A stretch of DNA of 64,000 nt from Nitratireductor alexandrii (GTDB lineage Bacteria > Pseudomonadota > Alphaproteobacteria > Rhizobiales > Rhizobiaceae): assembly GCF_004000215.1 (NCBI RefSeq), contig NZ_RBVY01000002.1, forward strand, positions 372,001 to 436,000, written 5' to 3'. A program made the translations under genes and the position numbers. Positions 56,324 through 64,000 of this stretch are shown here, in pieces (position 1 is the stretch's first letter; every line of letters begins with the position of its first letter). The notes under the pieces are model-generated. The model saw nothing but the letters and a program-made list of their open reading frames with translations, was not told the origin of the DNA and searched no databases.

Positions 56324-56560
56324 ATGAGACCCGTTTTCGTACAAGTGCAGTGTTATCCCGGCAAGACCTACGAGGTTGCCGATGCGATCTTCGAGCGCGA
56401 GATCGTCTCCGAGATGTATTCCACCAGCGGCGATTATGATTTGTTGCTGAAAGTCTATGTCGAGGACGGTGTCGATATCGGCAAGTTCATCGACGAGAAC
56501 GTCGCCAACGTTCCCGGTATTTTCCGTACCCTGACCACGCTGACCTTCAAGGCGTTCTGA
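56324..56560 (+). CDS. Stand-alone Lrp/AsnC ligand-binding (RAM) domain protein
   Basis: 78 residues consisting only of the AsnC-type RAM beta-alpha-beta domain (VQVQCYPGKTYEVADAI, STSGDYDLLLKVYV, VPGIFRTLTTLTF), without the DNA-binding part. Such small proteins can form ring-shaped oligomers and bind amino acids or modulate full regulators. ATG at 56324 is 84 bases after the formamidase gene, so it may be co-expressed with it. Confidence 0.88.
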   Translation: MRPVFVQVQCYPGKTYEVADAIFEREIVSEMYSTSGDYDLLLKVYVEDGVDIGKFIDENVANVPGIFRTLTTLTFKAF

Positions 56561-56611
56561 GGCCTCTATCCCAAAATCGACGGAGTTGCGGCGGCAGGGC
56601 GCCGCATCCGC

Positions 56612-57850
56612 TCAGGCGGGCACCGCTCTGCCCTTGCTCTTCGGCGAGCGCGTGCGCATCAGCAGGAACACCATCACCGCGATGTTGAGCATGTTCCAGG
56701 CGATGCCGTTCAGGAATGCTGCGCGGTAGGAGCCGGTCAGGTCGTAGATGAAGCCCGACAGCCAACCGCCGAGCGCCATGCCGACGATCGTGGCCATGAT
56801 GACGATGCCGATGCGCTCGCCGGCCTCGTGCGGTGGCAGATATTCGCGCACGATGATGGCGTAGCTCGGCACGATGCCGCCCTGTGACAGGCCGAAGATC
56901 AGCGACACGACATAGAGCGATGCAAGCCCGTCGAAGGGGATGTAGAACATCAGCGCGATCGCCTGCAGCACCGAGCCGAGCAGCAGCGTCTTCACCCCGC
57001 CGATGCGGTCGGCGATCACCCCGGAGGCAAGCCGGCTGACGATGCCGGCCGCCAGCATCAGGGACAGCATCTCCGCCCCGCGCGCTACCCCGAAGCCGAG
57101 ATCGACGCAATAGGCCACGATATGCACCTGCGGCATCGACATCGCCACGCAGCAGCCGAGCCCGGCGACGATCAGCAGGCCCTGCAGGGCGCGTGGCGAC
57201 AGCCCGGTCACCTGGCGTTGCGGCGGCGCGGAAAGCGCGTATCCGGGCCGGAATTCCGGAGCCCGGCCGCGCAAGAGCAAAGTGAGCGGTAACATCGTGG
57301 CCAGGCAGAAAAGCCCGACCGCGCTGTAGGCGAAGCGCCACCCGTCAAATTCCATGCCGGCATGCAGGAAAAACGGCCAGATGGCGCCCGCAATATAATT
57401 GCCGGAGGCGGCCGCGGCGACGGCGATGCCGCGCCGGCGCACGAACCAGCGCGAAATGTCGGCCATCATCGGCCCGAACGTGGCCGCGGCGCCGAAGCCG
57501 GCCAGAACCTGGGCGGCGGCCAGCAGCCACACGGAGGGTGCCACCGCGCCAAGCAGGAAGCCGCTGCCGAGCATCACCACGGCTACCGCGATCGGGATGG
57601 CGACGCCCATACGGTCGACGAAACGGCCGATGACCACGTTGCCGAGCGCGAACCCGACCATGGTCGCGGTATAGGGGATCGAGGCGTCGGCGCGATTGAC
57701 GCCGAACTCGGCCTGGGCGGCGGGCAGCACGACCACGATCGCCCACATGCCGACGCTGCCTATCGTTCCCAGCACCATGCACAGCGCCAGCCGATACCAG
57801 GAATGGCGGCTATCGGGCAGAAGGATGGTGTCGGTGGCGCTCGTCGCCAT
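56612..57850 (-). CDS. MFS transporter
   Basis: 412 residues with about 12 hydrophobic segments. The loop motif GNVVIGRFVDRMG (first half, between membrane segments 2 and 3) and RLASGVIADRIGG (second half) are typical of major facilitators, as in the oxalate/formate or monocarboxylate branch. ATG at 57850 is chosen; a GTG at 57868 would add six residues. No substrate can be named; it converges with the RAM-domain gene. Confidence 0.9.
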   Translation of the reverse strand: MATSATDTILLPDSRHSWYRLALCMVLGTIGSVGMWAIVVVLPAAQAEFGVNRADASIPYTATMVGFALGNVVIGRFVDRMGVAIPIAVAVVMLGSGFLLGAVAPSVWLLAAAQVLAGFGAAATFGPMMADISRWFVRRRGIAVAAAASGNYIAGAIWPFFLHAGMEFDGWRFAYSAVGLFCLATMLPLTLLLRGRAPEFRPGYALSAPPQRQVTGLSPRALQGLLIVAGLGCCVAMSMPQVHIVAYCVDLGFGVARGAEMLSLMLAAGIVSRLASGVIADRIGGVKTLLLGSVLQAIALMFYIPFDGLASLYVVSLIFGLSQGGIVPSYAIIVREYLPPHEAGERIGIVIMATIVGMALGGWLSGFIYDLTGSYRAAFLNGIAWNMLNIAVMVFLLMRTRSPKSKGRAVPA

Positions 57851-57980
57851 GGCGGCGGGTTCCTTCACACTCTACGACCATACCGGCGCGGTATGCGTGC
57901 TGGCAGGCCCGGACCATGCGTCCTGCAACATATAAGCCGCTAACGCCACGACCGGCCGTCTGATGGGCCAGGCCAGCCGC

Positions 57981-58796
57981 TCAGCGTCCCCCGAAGCGCG
58001 GCGGCCGCCGCTCCAGGAACGCCGCGCGCCCCTCCGCGTAGTCGGCGCTGTCGAACGTGGCGTCGCCCAGTGCCCTGGCGTGGGCCAGATCGTCGTCGCG
58101 CCCGCTCAGCGCGGCGCGGATAGAGGCCTTGGAGGCGGCGATCGAAAGCGGCGCGTTGCCGGCGATGGCCGAGGCGATATCGCTGACGCGTGCCTCCAGC
58201 GCGGCTTGGTCGGGCAAAAGCTCCAGCAGGAAGCCGGTTTCGTGTGCGGCCTTTGCTGCCAGGCGCGCGCCGGAAAAGCTGAGATAGCGGGCCATATGTT
58301 GCCCGCATGCAGCGACGATGTCGGCCATTGCGTCGGCCGGATAGGCCAGACCGAGCCGCGCGGCCGGGACCGCGAAGACGGCGTCGGCCGCCCCGAGACG
58401 GAGGTCGCAGGCCGCCGCCAGGCCGAAGCCGCCGCCGAAACACACGCCCGCGATCGAGGCGATTGCCGGCACGCGACAGGTGCGCAACGCCGCGAAGGCG
58501 GCCGAATTGGCATCCTCGTAGGCGCGCGCGGTGCCGGCGTCGCGACGCACCTCGGCGAATTCGCCGATATCGGCGCCGGCGCAAAAATCCACGCCCGCAC
58601 CGCGAAGCACGAGCACCCGGGCCGTTTGGTCGCCGTTCAGCGCGTCGACGGTGGCCGCGATCTGGCGCCACATGGCAAGGGTCACCGCGTTTTTCTTTGC
58701 CGGGCGATCGAGCGTCAGCGTCACGACGCCGTCGCCCGCGCGGGCGATGAGAAGCCCCGGTGCCGAATGATCGGATTGACCTTGAAAATCGCCCAT
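57981..58796 (-). CDS. Enoyl-CoA hydratase/isomerase (crotonase) family protein
   Basis: 271 residues. FCAGADIGEF is the CoA/oxyanion segment, followed by GVCFGGGFGLAAACD. Both hydratase glutamates appear lost (GGGFGLA has Gly for Glu; AVPAARLGLAYP lacks the PE motif), so an unmodified hydratase role is doubtful. ATG at 58796 has a weak ribosome site; longer starts overlap the cysE start region. It stands alone and is not linked to the tryptophan locus. Confidence 0.85.
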   Translation of the reverse strand: MGDFQGQSDHSAPGLLIARAGDGVVTLTLDRPAKKNAVTLAMWRQIAATVDALNGDQTARVLVLRGAGVDFCAGADIGEFAEVRRDAGTARAYEDANSAAFAALRTCRVPAIASIAGVCFGGGFGLAAACDLRLGAADAVFAVPAARLGLAYPADAMADIVAACGQHMARYLSFSGARLAAKAAHETGFLLELLPDQAALEARVSDIASAIAGNAPLSIAASKASIRAALSGRDDDLAHARALGDATFDSADYAEGRAAFLERRPPRFGGR

Positions 58797-58905
58797 ATCA
58801 ATCCAATTGAACGAGGGTTGAGGAAATTGATGTTCTACGTCGGGGCGTTCTGACGTATGTTCTCTTCCACCGCAAGCCGATGGACGTCCTGGCTCAGGGA
58901 GCGAA

Positions 58906-59730
58906 ATGATGACGGCACGCAACCCCGCCCGCGCAAGCGATATCCGGCCGGTGGACCCGATCTGGGAATCGATCCGCCAGGAAGCGCTCGACGCCGTCGA
59001 GCACGACCCGCTGCTGGCGGCCTTCGTCTATTCCACCGTGTTGAACCAGGAAACCCTCGAGGATGCCGTCATCCATCGCGTCGCCGAAAGGCTCGACCAT
59101 GACGATCTGGACGCGGCCCTGATCGGCCAGGCATTTCGCGAAATGCGCAATGCCGACCCCGAATGGAGCGCGGTCGTGCGCGTCGACATCCAAGCCTATT
59201 ACGACCGGGATCCGGCCTGCCAGCGCTTTGTCGAGCCGGTCCTCTATTTCAAGGGATTTCACGCCCTGCAGACGCATCGGCTCGCCCACTGGCTGTTCAA
59301 CAGGGGACGGCGCGATTTCGCGCTTTATCTGCAAAGCCGCTCGTCCTCGGTCTTCCAGACCGATATCAATCCCGCCGCGCGCATCGGCAAGGGCATCTTC
59401 ATCGATCACGCCACCGGGCTGGTGATCGGCGAAACCGCGGTGGTGGAGGACAATGTCTCGATCCTGCACGGGGTCACGCTCGGCGGCACCGGCAAGGCCG
59501 GCGGCGACCGCCACCCGAAGATCCGGCACGGCGTGCTGCTTGGCGCCGGCGCCAAGGTGCTCGGCAATATCGAGATCGGCCATTGCACCAAGGTGGCGTC
59601 GGGCTCCGTGGTGCTGGCCTCGGTGCCCAACAACAAGACGGTTGCCGGCGTCCCGGCGCGCATCGTCGGCGAGGCCGGCTGTGCCGAGCCGTCGCGCGCC
59701 ATGGACCAGCTCCTGTCCGAAAAGGGCTGA
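58906..59730 (+). CDS. cysE: Serine O-acetyltransferase
   Basis: 274 residues; acetylates L-serine with acetyl-CoA for cysteine synthesis. The N-terminal SATase helical domain leads to hexapeptide repeats (left-handed beta-helix) with HATGLVIGETAVVEDNVSILHGVTLGGTG and GDRHPKIRHGVLLGAG, which hold the catalytic histidine/aspartate. ATG at 58906 or 58909 follows AGGGAG. The DUF3126-like gene follows, as is common in Hyphomicrobiales. Confidence 0.95.
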   Translation: MMTARNPARASDIRPVDPIWESIRQEALDAVEHDPLLAAFVYSTVLNQETLEDAVIHRVAERLDHDDLDAALIGQAFREMRNADPEWSAVVRVDIQAYYDRDPACQRFVEPVLYFKGFHALQTHRLAHWLFNRGRRDFALYLQSRSSSVFQTDINPAARIGKGIFIDHATGLVIGETAVVEDNVSILHGVTLGGTGKAGGDRHPKIRHGVLLGAGAKVLGNIEIGHCTKVASGSVVLASVPNNKTVAGVPARIVGEAGCAEPSRAMDQLLSEKG

Positions 59731-59862
59731 CGGCGTGCGGCTTTGACTGCTGCGCCGGCGTGGGACGGACGACATTCAGGGTTTACAGGGCGACGACGCC
59801 CATGCCACATGCGGGCTTCATCAAGCTCTTTCAGACCCCGCCAATGCATCAGGAGACGCCGG

Positions 59863-60069
59863 TTGAAACCCGATGAGATCAGGAAGCTCGACGCCTATTT
59901 CAAGCGCACCTTCAGCAATCCCCAGCTTCAGGTGAAGGCGCGGCCGCGCAAGGACGATTCGTGCGAGCTCTATCTCGAGGACGAGTTTCTGGGCATCATC
60001 TATCGCGACGAGGACGAGGGCGAATTGTCCTACAATTTCTCGATGGCGATCCTCGACATTGACCTGTAG
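59863..60069 (+). CDS. Small conserved protein, DUF3126-like
   Basis: 68 residues, soluble, charged; resembles the DUF3126 family seen downstream of cysE in alphaproteobacteria. The start is the TTG at 59863 with a perfect AGGAG seven bases upstream; no ATG is in a better position. Sequence blocks KRTFSNPQLQVKARP and FSMAILDIDL are typical. Function unknown. Confidence 0.82.
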   Translation: MKPDEIRKLDAYFKRTFSNPQLQVKARPRKDDSCELYLEDEFLGIIYRDEDEGELSYNFSMAILDIDL

Positions 60070-60078
60070 CGGCTGCGT

Positions 60079-60852
60079 TCAGCCGGCACGCCCGAAACGT
60101 TGCCGCGAGGCGCTCGCCTCGTCGGCGGCGCTCTTGACCACGGTGCCTGCATAGCCGCGCACCGCCGCGTCGAGCCTGCGCCAGTCGGCCAGAAGTTCGA
60201 CCGGAAAGCGGTAGGTCAGGCTTAACTCTTTTCCCACGAAAATGTCGCGCTCGCATTCGGCCAGAAGTTCGGACGCAACCGGGCCGGACAGGCATCGCGC
60301 CACGAACGGTGCGCCGCCGTTGCGCGGGCCGACCAGAAGCAATTCGTTGGCATAGCCTGATTTGTCGCTGAAGGCGTGAACGCGCAGGCCGCCCGGGCCG
60401 GGCCTTGCCGTCGTCTCGATCAAGGCGCTGTAGATCGGGTCGTAGCGCCCGCTCATGTCGCGCGACATCATCCGCGGTTCGAACGACAAGAACAGGATCG
60501 AGCGTCGGCCGCCTGCATGGTTGAAATCCTCGCGCGCCGCCGCCCGGTAGCCGCTCATATCCGGCCAGCGCAGATAGAGATGCAGGTTCGGCGCGACCCC
60601 GTCGCGGCGCTCGCGCTCGAACCGGATCGCATTGGCAGGGACAACCAGCACGTCGTTGCCGATGACGATCTCGTGCGGCGTCGTGTTTTCGGTGTGCCCC
60701 GCGAGTACGATCGAGCGACCGAGCAGTTTGCCGCCGGCGCTGATCCCCACTGCGGCGAGCGCCATCAGGGCGAAACCGGCAAACACACGCAGCATGAAAC
60801 GCTCGTCGATCGCTCCGCTGGACTGCGAATCGGCGGTATCGCTGCTGTGCAC
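60079..60852 (-). CDS. Hypothetical single-pass membrane protein
   Basis: 257 residues from the GTG at 60852, which has a strong GGGAG; a more upstream ATG at 60906 lacks one. A short cytoplasmic N-terminus is followed by one hydrophobic segment (FALMALAAVGISAGG) and an extracytoplasmic domain (HEIVIGNDVLVVPANAIRF, LHLYLRWPDMSGY). I know no family for it; similar proteins seem common in Hyphomicrobiales. It converges with the DUF3126-like gene. Confidence 0.75.
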   Translation of the reverse strand: MHSSDTADSQSSGAIDERFMLRVFAGFALMALAAVGISAGGKLLGRSIVLAGHTENTTPHEIVIGNDVLVVPANAIRFERERRDGVAPNLHLYLRWPDMSGYRAAAREDFNHAGGRRSILFLSFEPRMMSRDMSGRYDPIYSALIETTARPGPGGLRVHAFSDKSGYANELLLVGPRNGGAPFVARCLSGPVASELLAECERDIFVGKELSLTYRFPVELLADWRRLDAAVRGYAGTVVKSAADEASASRQRFGRAG

Positions 60853-60961
60853 GTCGAACTCCCTTTTCCGGCCTGTTGTGCCCTGATGGCACGCGCGGTG
60901 CGGCATGGAACTTGCAAAGTCGTTAGAGACCTTGCGGTTTCATGGTAAAGGGACGGTAAAC

Positions 60962-61288
60962 ATGGCGCTGATTGCGACGGTGGCTTTTGTGTTCGGCTGC
61001 GGCCTGACCCTTGCCGGGCTGGCGGGATCGCTGATGGAAGTGTGGGCGGGACGCCGTCTCGGCCTACGCGATCCGTTCGTGTCGCCGCACCATCTCGCGC
61101 GGTCGCTGTGTCTGACGGCGCTTGCCGGTCCGTTCATGCTCGTCAACGAGGTGTTGTGTGCCGTCGGCGAGGGGCGTCGGCAGGCCGGCGCCGCGGTGGC
61201 CGGCACGGCGCTTGCGGCGATCTGGGTCGCGGCCACCGGCACGATCGTTGCCGAGCTTGCATTCCACGCCGCGGCGTTGTTTTCCTGA
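60962..61288 (+). CDS. Small membrane protein, DUF6949-like
   Basis: 108 residues with three likely hydrophobic segments (FVFGCGLTLAGLAGSLM, LTALAGPFMLVNEVLC, AVAGTALAAIWVAAT). It matches my recollection of the DUF6949 family of Hyphomicrobiales. ATG at 60962 follows AAAGGGA. It is divergent from the hypothetical at 60079-60852 and 30 bases upstream of the carbonic anhydrase gene, so probably co-transcribed with it. Confidence 0.75.
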   Translation: MALIATVAFVFGCGLTLAGLAGSLMEVWAGRRLGLRDPFVSPHHLARSLCLTALAGPFMLVNEVLCAVGEGRRQAGAAVAGTALAAIWVAATGTIVAELAFHAAALFS

Positions 61289-61318
61289 CGGCGCGACAAA
61301 CCGACAGGAGCAGTCATC

Positions 61319-61846
61319 GTGCCCATCTACGCTCTGGACGGCCTCGAGCCCGAATTCGACGATCGCACGACCAACTGGATCGCGCCTGACGCGACCCTGG
61401 TCGGCCGGGTGCGGCTCGGCGAGAATGCCGGCATCTGGTTCGGCGCCGTGCTGCGTGGCGACAATGAGCCGATTGTGATCGGAGCCGGCTCCAACGTGCA
61501 GGAACACACCGTCATGCACACCGATATCGGCTTTCCGTTGACGGTCGGACTGGGCTGTACGATCGGTCACCGTGCCATGCTGCATGGCTGCACCATTGGC
61601 GACAACAGTCTGGTCGGCATGGGCGCGATCGTGCTCAACGGTGCCCGGATCGGCGCCAACTGTCTGGTCGGCGCCGGTGCGCTGGTGACCGAGGGCAAGA
61701 GCTTTCCCGACAACAGCCTGATCGTCGGCTCACCGGCCAAGGCCGTGCGCGAACTGGACGACAAGGCGGTGGAACTGTTGAAGTGGTCGGCCGTCCACTA
61801 TGTCGAAAACGGCCGCCGGTTCATGAAGGGGCTCGCCCCCGCCTGA
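61319..61846 (+). CDS. Gamma-class carbonic anhydrase-like protein
   Basis: 175 residues, left-handed beta-helix of hexapeptide repeats. Expected zinc histidines are H67 (HTVMH), H84 and H89 (GHRAMLH). Members of the family range from real carbonic anhydrases to complex I accessory proteins and acyltransferase-like proteins, so activity is not certain. GTG at 61319 follows AGGAG with eight-base spacing. Confidence 0.9.
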   Translation: MPIYALDGLEPEFDDRTTNWIAPDATLVGRVRLGENAGIWFGAVLRGDNEPIVIGAGSNVQEHTVMHTDIGFPLTVGLGCTIGHRAMLHGCTIGDNSLVGMGAIVLNGARIGANCLVGAGALVTEGKSFPDNSLIVGSPAKAVRELDDKAVELLKWSAVHYVENGRRFMKGLAPA

Positions 61847-61871
61847 GGTGGCCGCCCGGCCCGCAAAAGGC

Positions 61872-61901
61872 GGAGCCGGCCCGGGGACACGGGCCGGCTC
61901 C
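61872..61901. terminator. Bidirectional terminator
   Basis: GGAGCCGGCCC (61872-61882) pairs perfectly with GGGCCGGCTCC (61891-61901) around eight bases. A short T-run follows on the plus strand (TTTG) and AAAAGG precedes it, giving a T-run on the minus strand. It separates the convergent carbonic anhydrase and cysteine-peptidase genes. Confidence 0.75.
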
Positions 61902-61972
61902 TTTGACCCGGTCGTTGGGGACGGGGAGGGTGGGGACTCGACCGGGTATCCCTGACCTCGAAAAGACGCGAC

Positions 61973-62578
61973 CTAGCGCACGCTGCCGACGGCGACGCTG
62001 CGGCCGTCCTCGATGCCCACCCAGGCGCCGGCATTGCGCGTGGATTGTCGTTTCAAGTAGCGGTAATCCGTGTCTGTCCATGCCAGGACGCGGGGCTGGA
62101 GATTGTCCAGGATGAAGTCGCCGTAGCTGGTGTTGACCGTCAACACCGCGTGACCGTCGCCGTTGGGCTGGCGCACCACCGTGATCAGCAGATTGCCCGA
62201 CGGAACCCCGGCCTCGATCAGCAGCCGCCGCTTCTCCAGCACATAGTCTTCGCAGTCGCCGACCCCTTGCGGATAGGACCACACCTCTTCGCGCCCCCAG
62301 ATCTCGTAGTCGGTCTTGGGCGTGACGGCCACATTGACCGCGTGATTGATCTCGAGCATCGTTTTCCACAATTTGCGGGTGAGCTCGACCGGTCGCGAGG
62401 CGGCTTGGCCGGGATCGCACTCCGAAGGCATGCGCTTGCACAACTCGTAATGCCCGACCGGCTGCGTGGTGCGCGCGCCCGTCAGCATGAACGGATTTGC
62501 GCCGTGCGCATGGCCGGCCGCCACAACCATCGAGGCGACGCCGGCCGCCAGAAGAAAGGATCGTCCCGTATTGATCAT
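61973..62578 (-). CDS. Transglutaminase-like cysteine peptidase (BTLCP family)
   Basis: 201 residues, periplasmic (signal peptide about 1-26). The predicted triad is C109 (GDCEDYVLEK), H143 (GHAVLTV) and D158 (LDNL), matching the bacterial transglutaminase-like cysteine peptidases (PF06035). LapG, which cleaves surface adhesins, is a distant relative, but this one lacks a visible LapD partner here. It precedes an AT-rich gap and the PilZ gene. Confidence 0.88.
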   Translation of the reverse strand: MINTGRSFLLAAGVASMVVAAGHAHGANPFMLTGARTTQPVGHYELCKRMPSECDPGQAASRPVELTRKLWKTMLEINHAVNVAVTPKTDYEIWGREEVWSYPQGVGDCEDYVLEKRRLLIEAGVPSGNLLITVVRQPNGDGHAVLTVNTSYGDFILDNLQPRVLAWTDTDYRYLKRQSTRNAGAWVGIEDGRSVAVGSVR

Positions 62579-63000
62579 TGCCTTGTCTCCCCGTTTGACA
62601 AGACAATGGCACGGTCGAATTTATTTGACGCAAAGGTGCGAAGTGCAAATTAAGTAAATCACTGAGACAACAAGAATAAATCAAGAAGCAAATAAGAATA
62701 AAATTAAGAGGAAAATTGAGGCGAATCTGCGCCTAATTTTGTTAAAATTACTCCGGTTGTTCGAGGCGGCAAAGGTGCCGGTGCTCCGACCGGGCCGCGC
62801 CGCGCGGGGTGGTGGATAAAAAGGGGCAAAGCCGGCGGGTCATGCCCACGGGCGGACAGGACGCGTACCGATGTGCCGATGTGAGATGGCCGATTCGGCG
62901 CGTGAGCGCTGCGCGAAGGGCGATTGTTGCCGCTCGCGTTTCGTCGGCGCCGGTGTTGTGCGGCTCGTATCGCGTCCGCGTCGACCGTGGCCGGCGAGGC
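62579..63000. other. Intergenic region with AT-rich island and hairpin
   Basis: 422 bases without a gene. Positions 62640-62760 are very A/T-rich against a GC-rich background. Within it AAAATT (62712-62717) and AGGCG (62719-62723) pair with CGCCT (62730-62734) and AATTTT (62735-62740), giving a stable stem-loop ending in T-runs on both strands. It could terminate the minus-strand PilZ transcript or mark a small RNA. The rest (62760-63000) shows nothing convincing. Confidence 0.5.
62712..62740. terminator. AT-flanked hairpin in the AT-rich island
   Basis: The stem AAAATT-G-AGGCG / CGCCT-AATTTT has one bulged base and a six-base loop. T-rich sequence lies at both ends, so it could work on either strand; the only upstream gene running into it is the PilZ gene on the minus strand. 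Confidence 0.5.
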
Positions 63001-63621
63001 TCAGTTCTGGGAAGGTCGGCTGAACTCAGCCTGCAGCGATTCCTCGCGCTGCAGCACGGCGAATTCGACCGCGATACCGTCTTCGAAATGGCGCACCACG
63101 CGCCCGCGCATCGTGCCCAGCGTAACCGCCGTGCCCAGGGCGGGGCGCACGTCGATCTCGACGGCGGCGCCGGAAAGCGAGAGGTCGACAATCCGGCACT
63201 GATATTCGCGCCCGTCGCCGAGCCGCACGGTGCTGATCGGATTGCGCGGCGTGATGCGTTCGTGGCGGCGGTCTTCCGGCAGGTCCAGTTCGTGCTTGTT
63301 GGCGAGCCAGGTGAGCTGCGCGGCAAGTTTGTCGCGCTTGCGCTCCGACGCGATCAGGGTGATGGCGAAACCGTCGCTCTGCAGGCGGGTGATAACGCCT
63401 TCGATCCGGCCGATATGATCGAGATAGGCGATCACGCGTTCGCCGAGCGCGCCCACCCGGTCGCAACGCAAAAGCGCATTGCCCGGAGACATGTCGATGA
63501 CCTGGCAGGGATGCTCGGTGCGATCCTCCAGCATATAGCGTCCGTAGACCTTGACGCGCACTCTTTGAAAGTGGCGCCTCTCGGCCTGTGACGGCGCTGA
63601 ATCGATCGCCAGTGACGTCAT
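63001..63621 (-). CDS. Tandem PilZ domain protein
   Basis: 206 residues with two PilZ-like domains, the usual c-di-GMP receptor fold. The first has ERRHFQR and DMSPGN; the second has DRRHERI and the canonical DLSLSG. The second fits the RxxxR and D/NxSxxG binding consensus better than the first, whose glycine is shifted, so perhaps only one binds the nucleotide. ATG at 63621; no signal peptide, so cytoplasmic. Confidence 0.85.
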   Translation of the reverse strand: MTSLAIDSAPSQAERRHFQRVRVKVYGRYMLEDRTEHPCQVIDMSPGNALLRCDRVGALGERVIAYLDHIGRIEGVITRLQSDGFAITLIASERKRDKLAAQLTWLANKHELDLPEDRRHERITPRNPISTVRLGDGREYQCRIVDLSLSGAAVEIDVRPALGTAVTLGTMRGRVVRHFEDGIAVEFAVLQREESLQAEFSRPSQN

Positions 63622-63725
63622 ATTATCCTCGGCCCGCGAATGGACGTTACCTTCATAGGTTGTGAACGGTTAACAAGCGGTAAGCTGCGCGCGGACATGG
63701 GAAAGGCCGGGCCGCGACCTCGCTC

Positions 63726-64000
63726 CTATTTGTCGCGACCGCCCTCGATAACGACCAGATGCTTGAAACGGCGGCGTTTGGCGCCCTGGCCGCTCGACAG
63801 CGTCCCAGCCGACGGCACGAGCGACGGCACCGTGATCGCGGGCCCGTTCTTCAAAAACAGCGGTTCGCGGTCGGGGTCGACGATGCGCATGGAATCGATC
63901 CGGCTTTCCAGGATCGGATCGTTGCCCAGCCAGTAGGGTTTTTCGACGGGGGCCAGACTACCCAGCGAGCGCGGGCTGTCGACGCCGCCCTCCAGCGGCA
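63726..64000 (-). CDS. C-terminal end of an unidentified protein (partial)
   Basis: A minus-strand frame is open from the right edge to a TAG at 63726-63728, covering about 91 residues with no start in the window, so the gene runs in from beyond base 64,000. The readable end includes VEKPYWLGNDPILESRID and ends KRRRFKHLVVIEGGRDK. I cannot assign it. Codon use looks like the neighbouring genes. Confidence 0.55.
   Translation of the reverse strand, partial: PLEGGVDSPRSLGSLAPVEKPYWLGNDPILESRIDSMRIVDPDREPLFLKNGPAITVPSLVPSAGTLSSGQGAKRRRFKHLVVIEGGRDK

Overview
The window is a GC-rich stretch of an alphaproteobacterial chromosome. Gene families and order suggest a Hyphomicrobiales (Rhizobiales) organism: an AztD-type zinc chaperone, a Zur-like box family, a bacterial transglutaminase-like cysteine peptidase beside a tandem PilZ protein, a block of cysE, a DUF3126-like gene, a DUF6949-like gene and a gamma carbonic anhydrase, and RIME-like intergenic palindromes. 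No phage, insertion sequence or CRISPR array is visible. Products and family names come from reading sequence motifs, not from database searches.

Bases 1-19,000 hold two paralogous catabolic clusters. Each has a polar amino-acid ABC importer (two permeases, ATPase, periplasmic binding protein), a fumarylacetoacetate-hydrolase (FAH) family enzyme and a RidA deaminase. Cluster 1 (left edge to 8.6 kb) also carries a DUF3830-like protein, a LacI regulator, a DapA-like aldolase, an amidohydrolase and a short-chain dehydrogenase (SDR). Cluster 2 (13.1-19.0 kb) adds an RraA-like aldolase and an SDR. Between them, on the minus strand, lie an IclR regulator, an M81 protein, a creatinase-like M24 protein and an Asp/Glu-racemase-superfamily enzyme. 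The content suggests uptake and breakdown of amino acids through 2-keto (perhaps 2,4-diketo) acids.

From 19.0 to 30.7 kb there is a broken OppF-type ATPase gene beside a cyclophilin gene, tRNA-Val and tRNA-Asp, a CYTH-CHAD protein, an unusual pair (exported two-CxxCH protein plus an 805-residue protein I cannot assign), and a large indolepyruvate ferredoxin oxidoreductase fusion with a divergent Lrp/AsnC regulator.

From 30.7 to 34.4 kb is a zinc-limitation locus: a COG0523 GTPase, an AztD-like chaperone and a ZnuA/AztC-type binding protein, with three Zur-like boxes but no permease or ATPase nearby. From 34.5 to 46 kb are two complete branched-chain-type (HAAT) importers, a DMT permease and a third RidA protein.

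From 46 to 56.3 kb is a near-complete aerobic tryptophan degradation locus: tryptophan dioxygenase, kynureninase, an anthranilate-CoA ligase-like enzyme, acyl-CoA dehydrogenase, a crotonase, a MarR regulator, an SDR and the two-domain anthraniloyl-CoA monooxygenase/reductase, with a formamidase-like hydrolase transcribed divergently. A tandem palindrome in the divergent promoter is a good candidate MarR operator. The right end (56.3-64 kb) is mostly housekeeping or conserved genes and ends inside an unidentified minus-strand gene.
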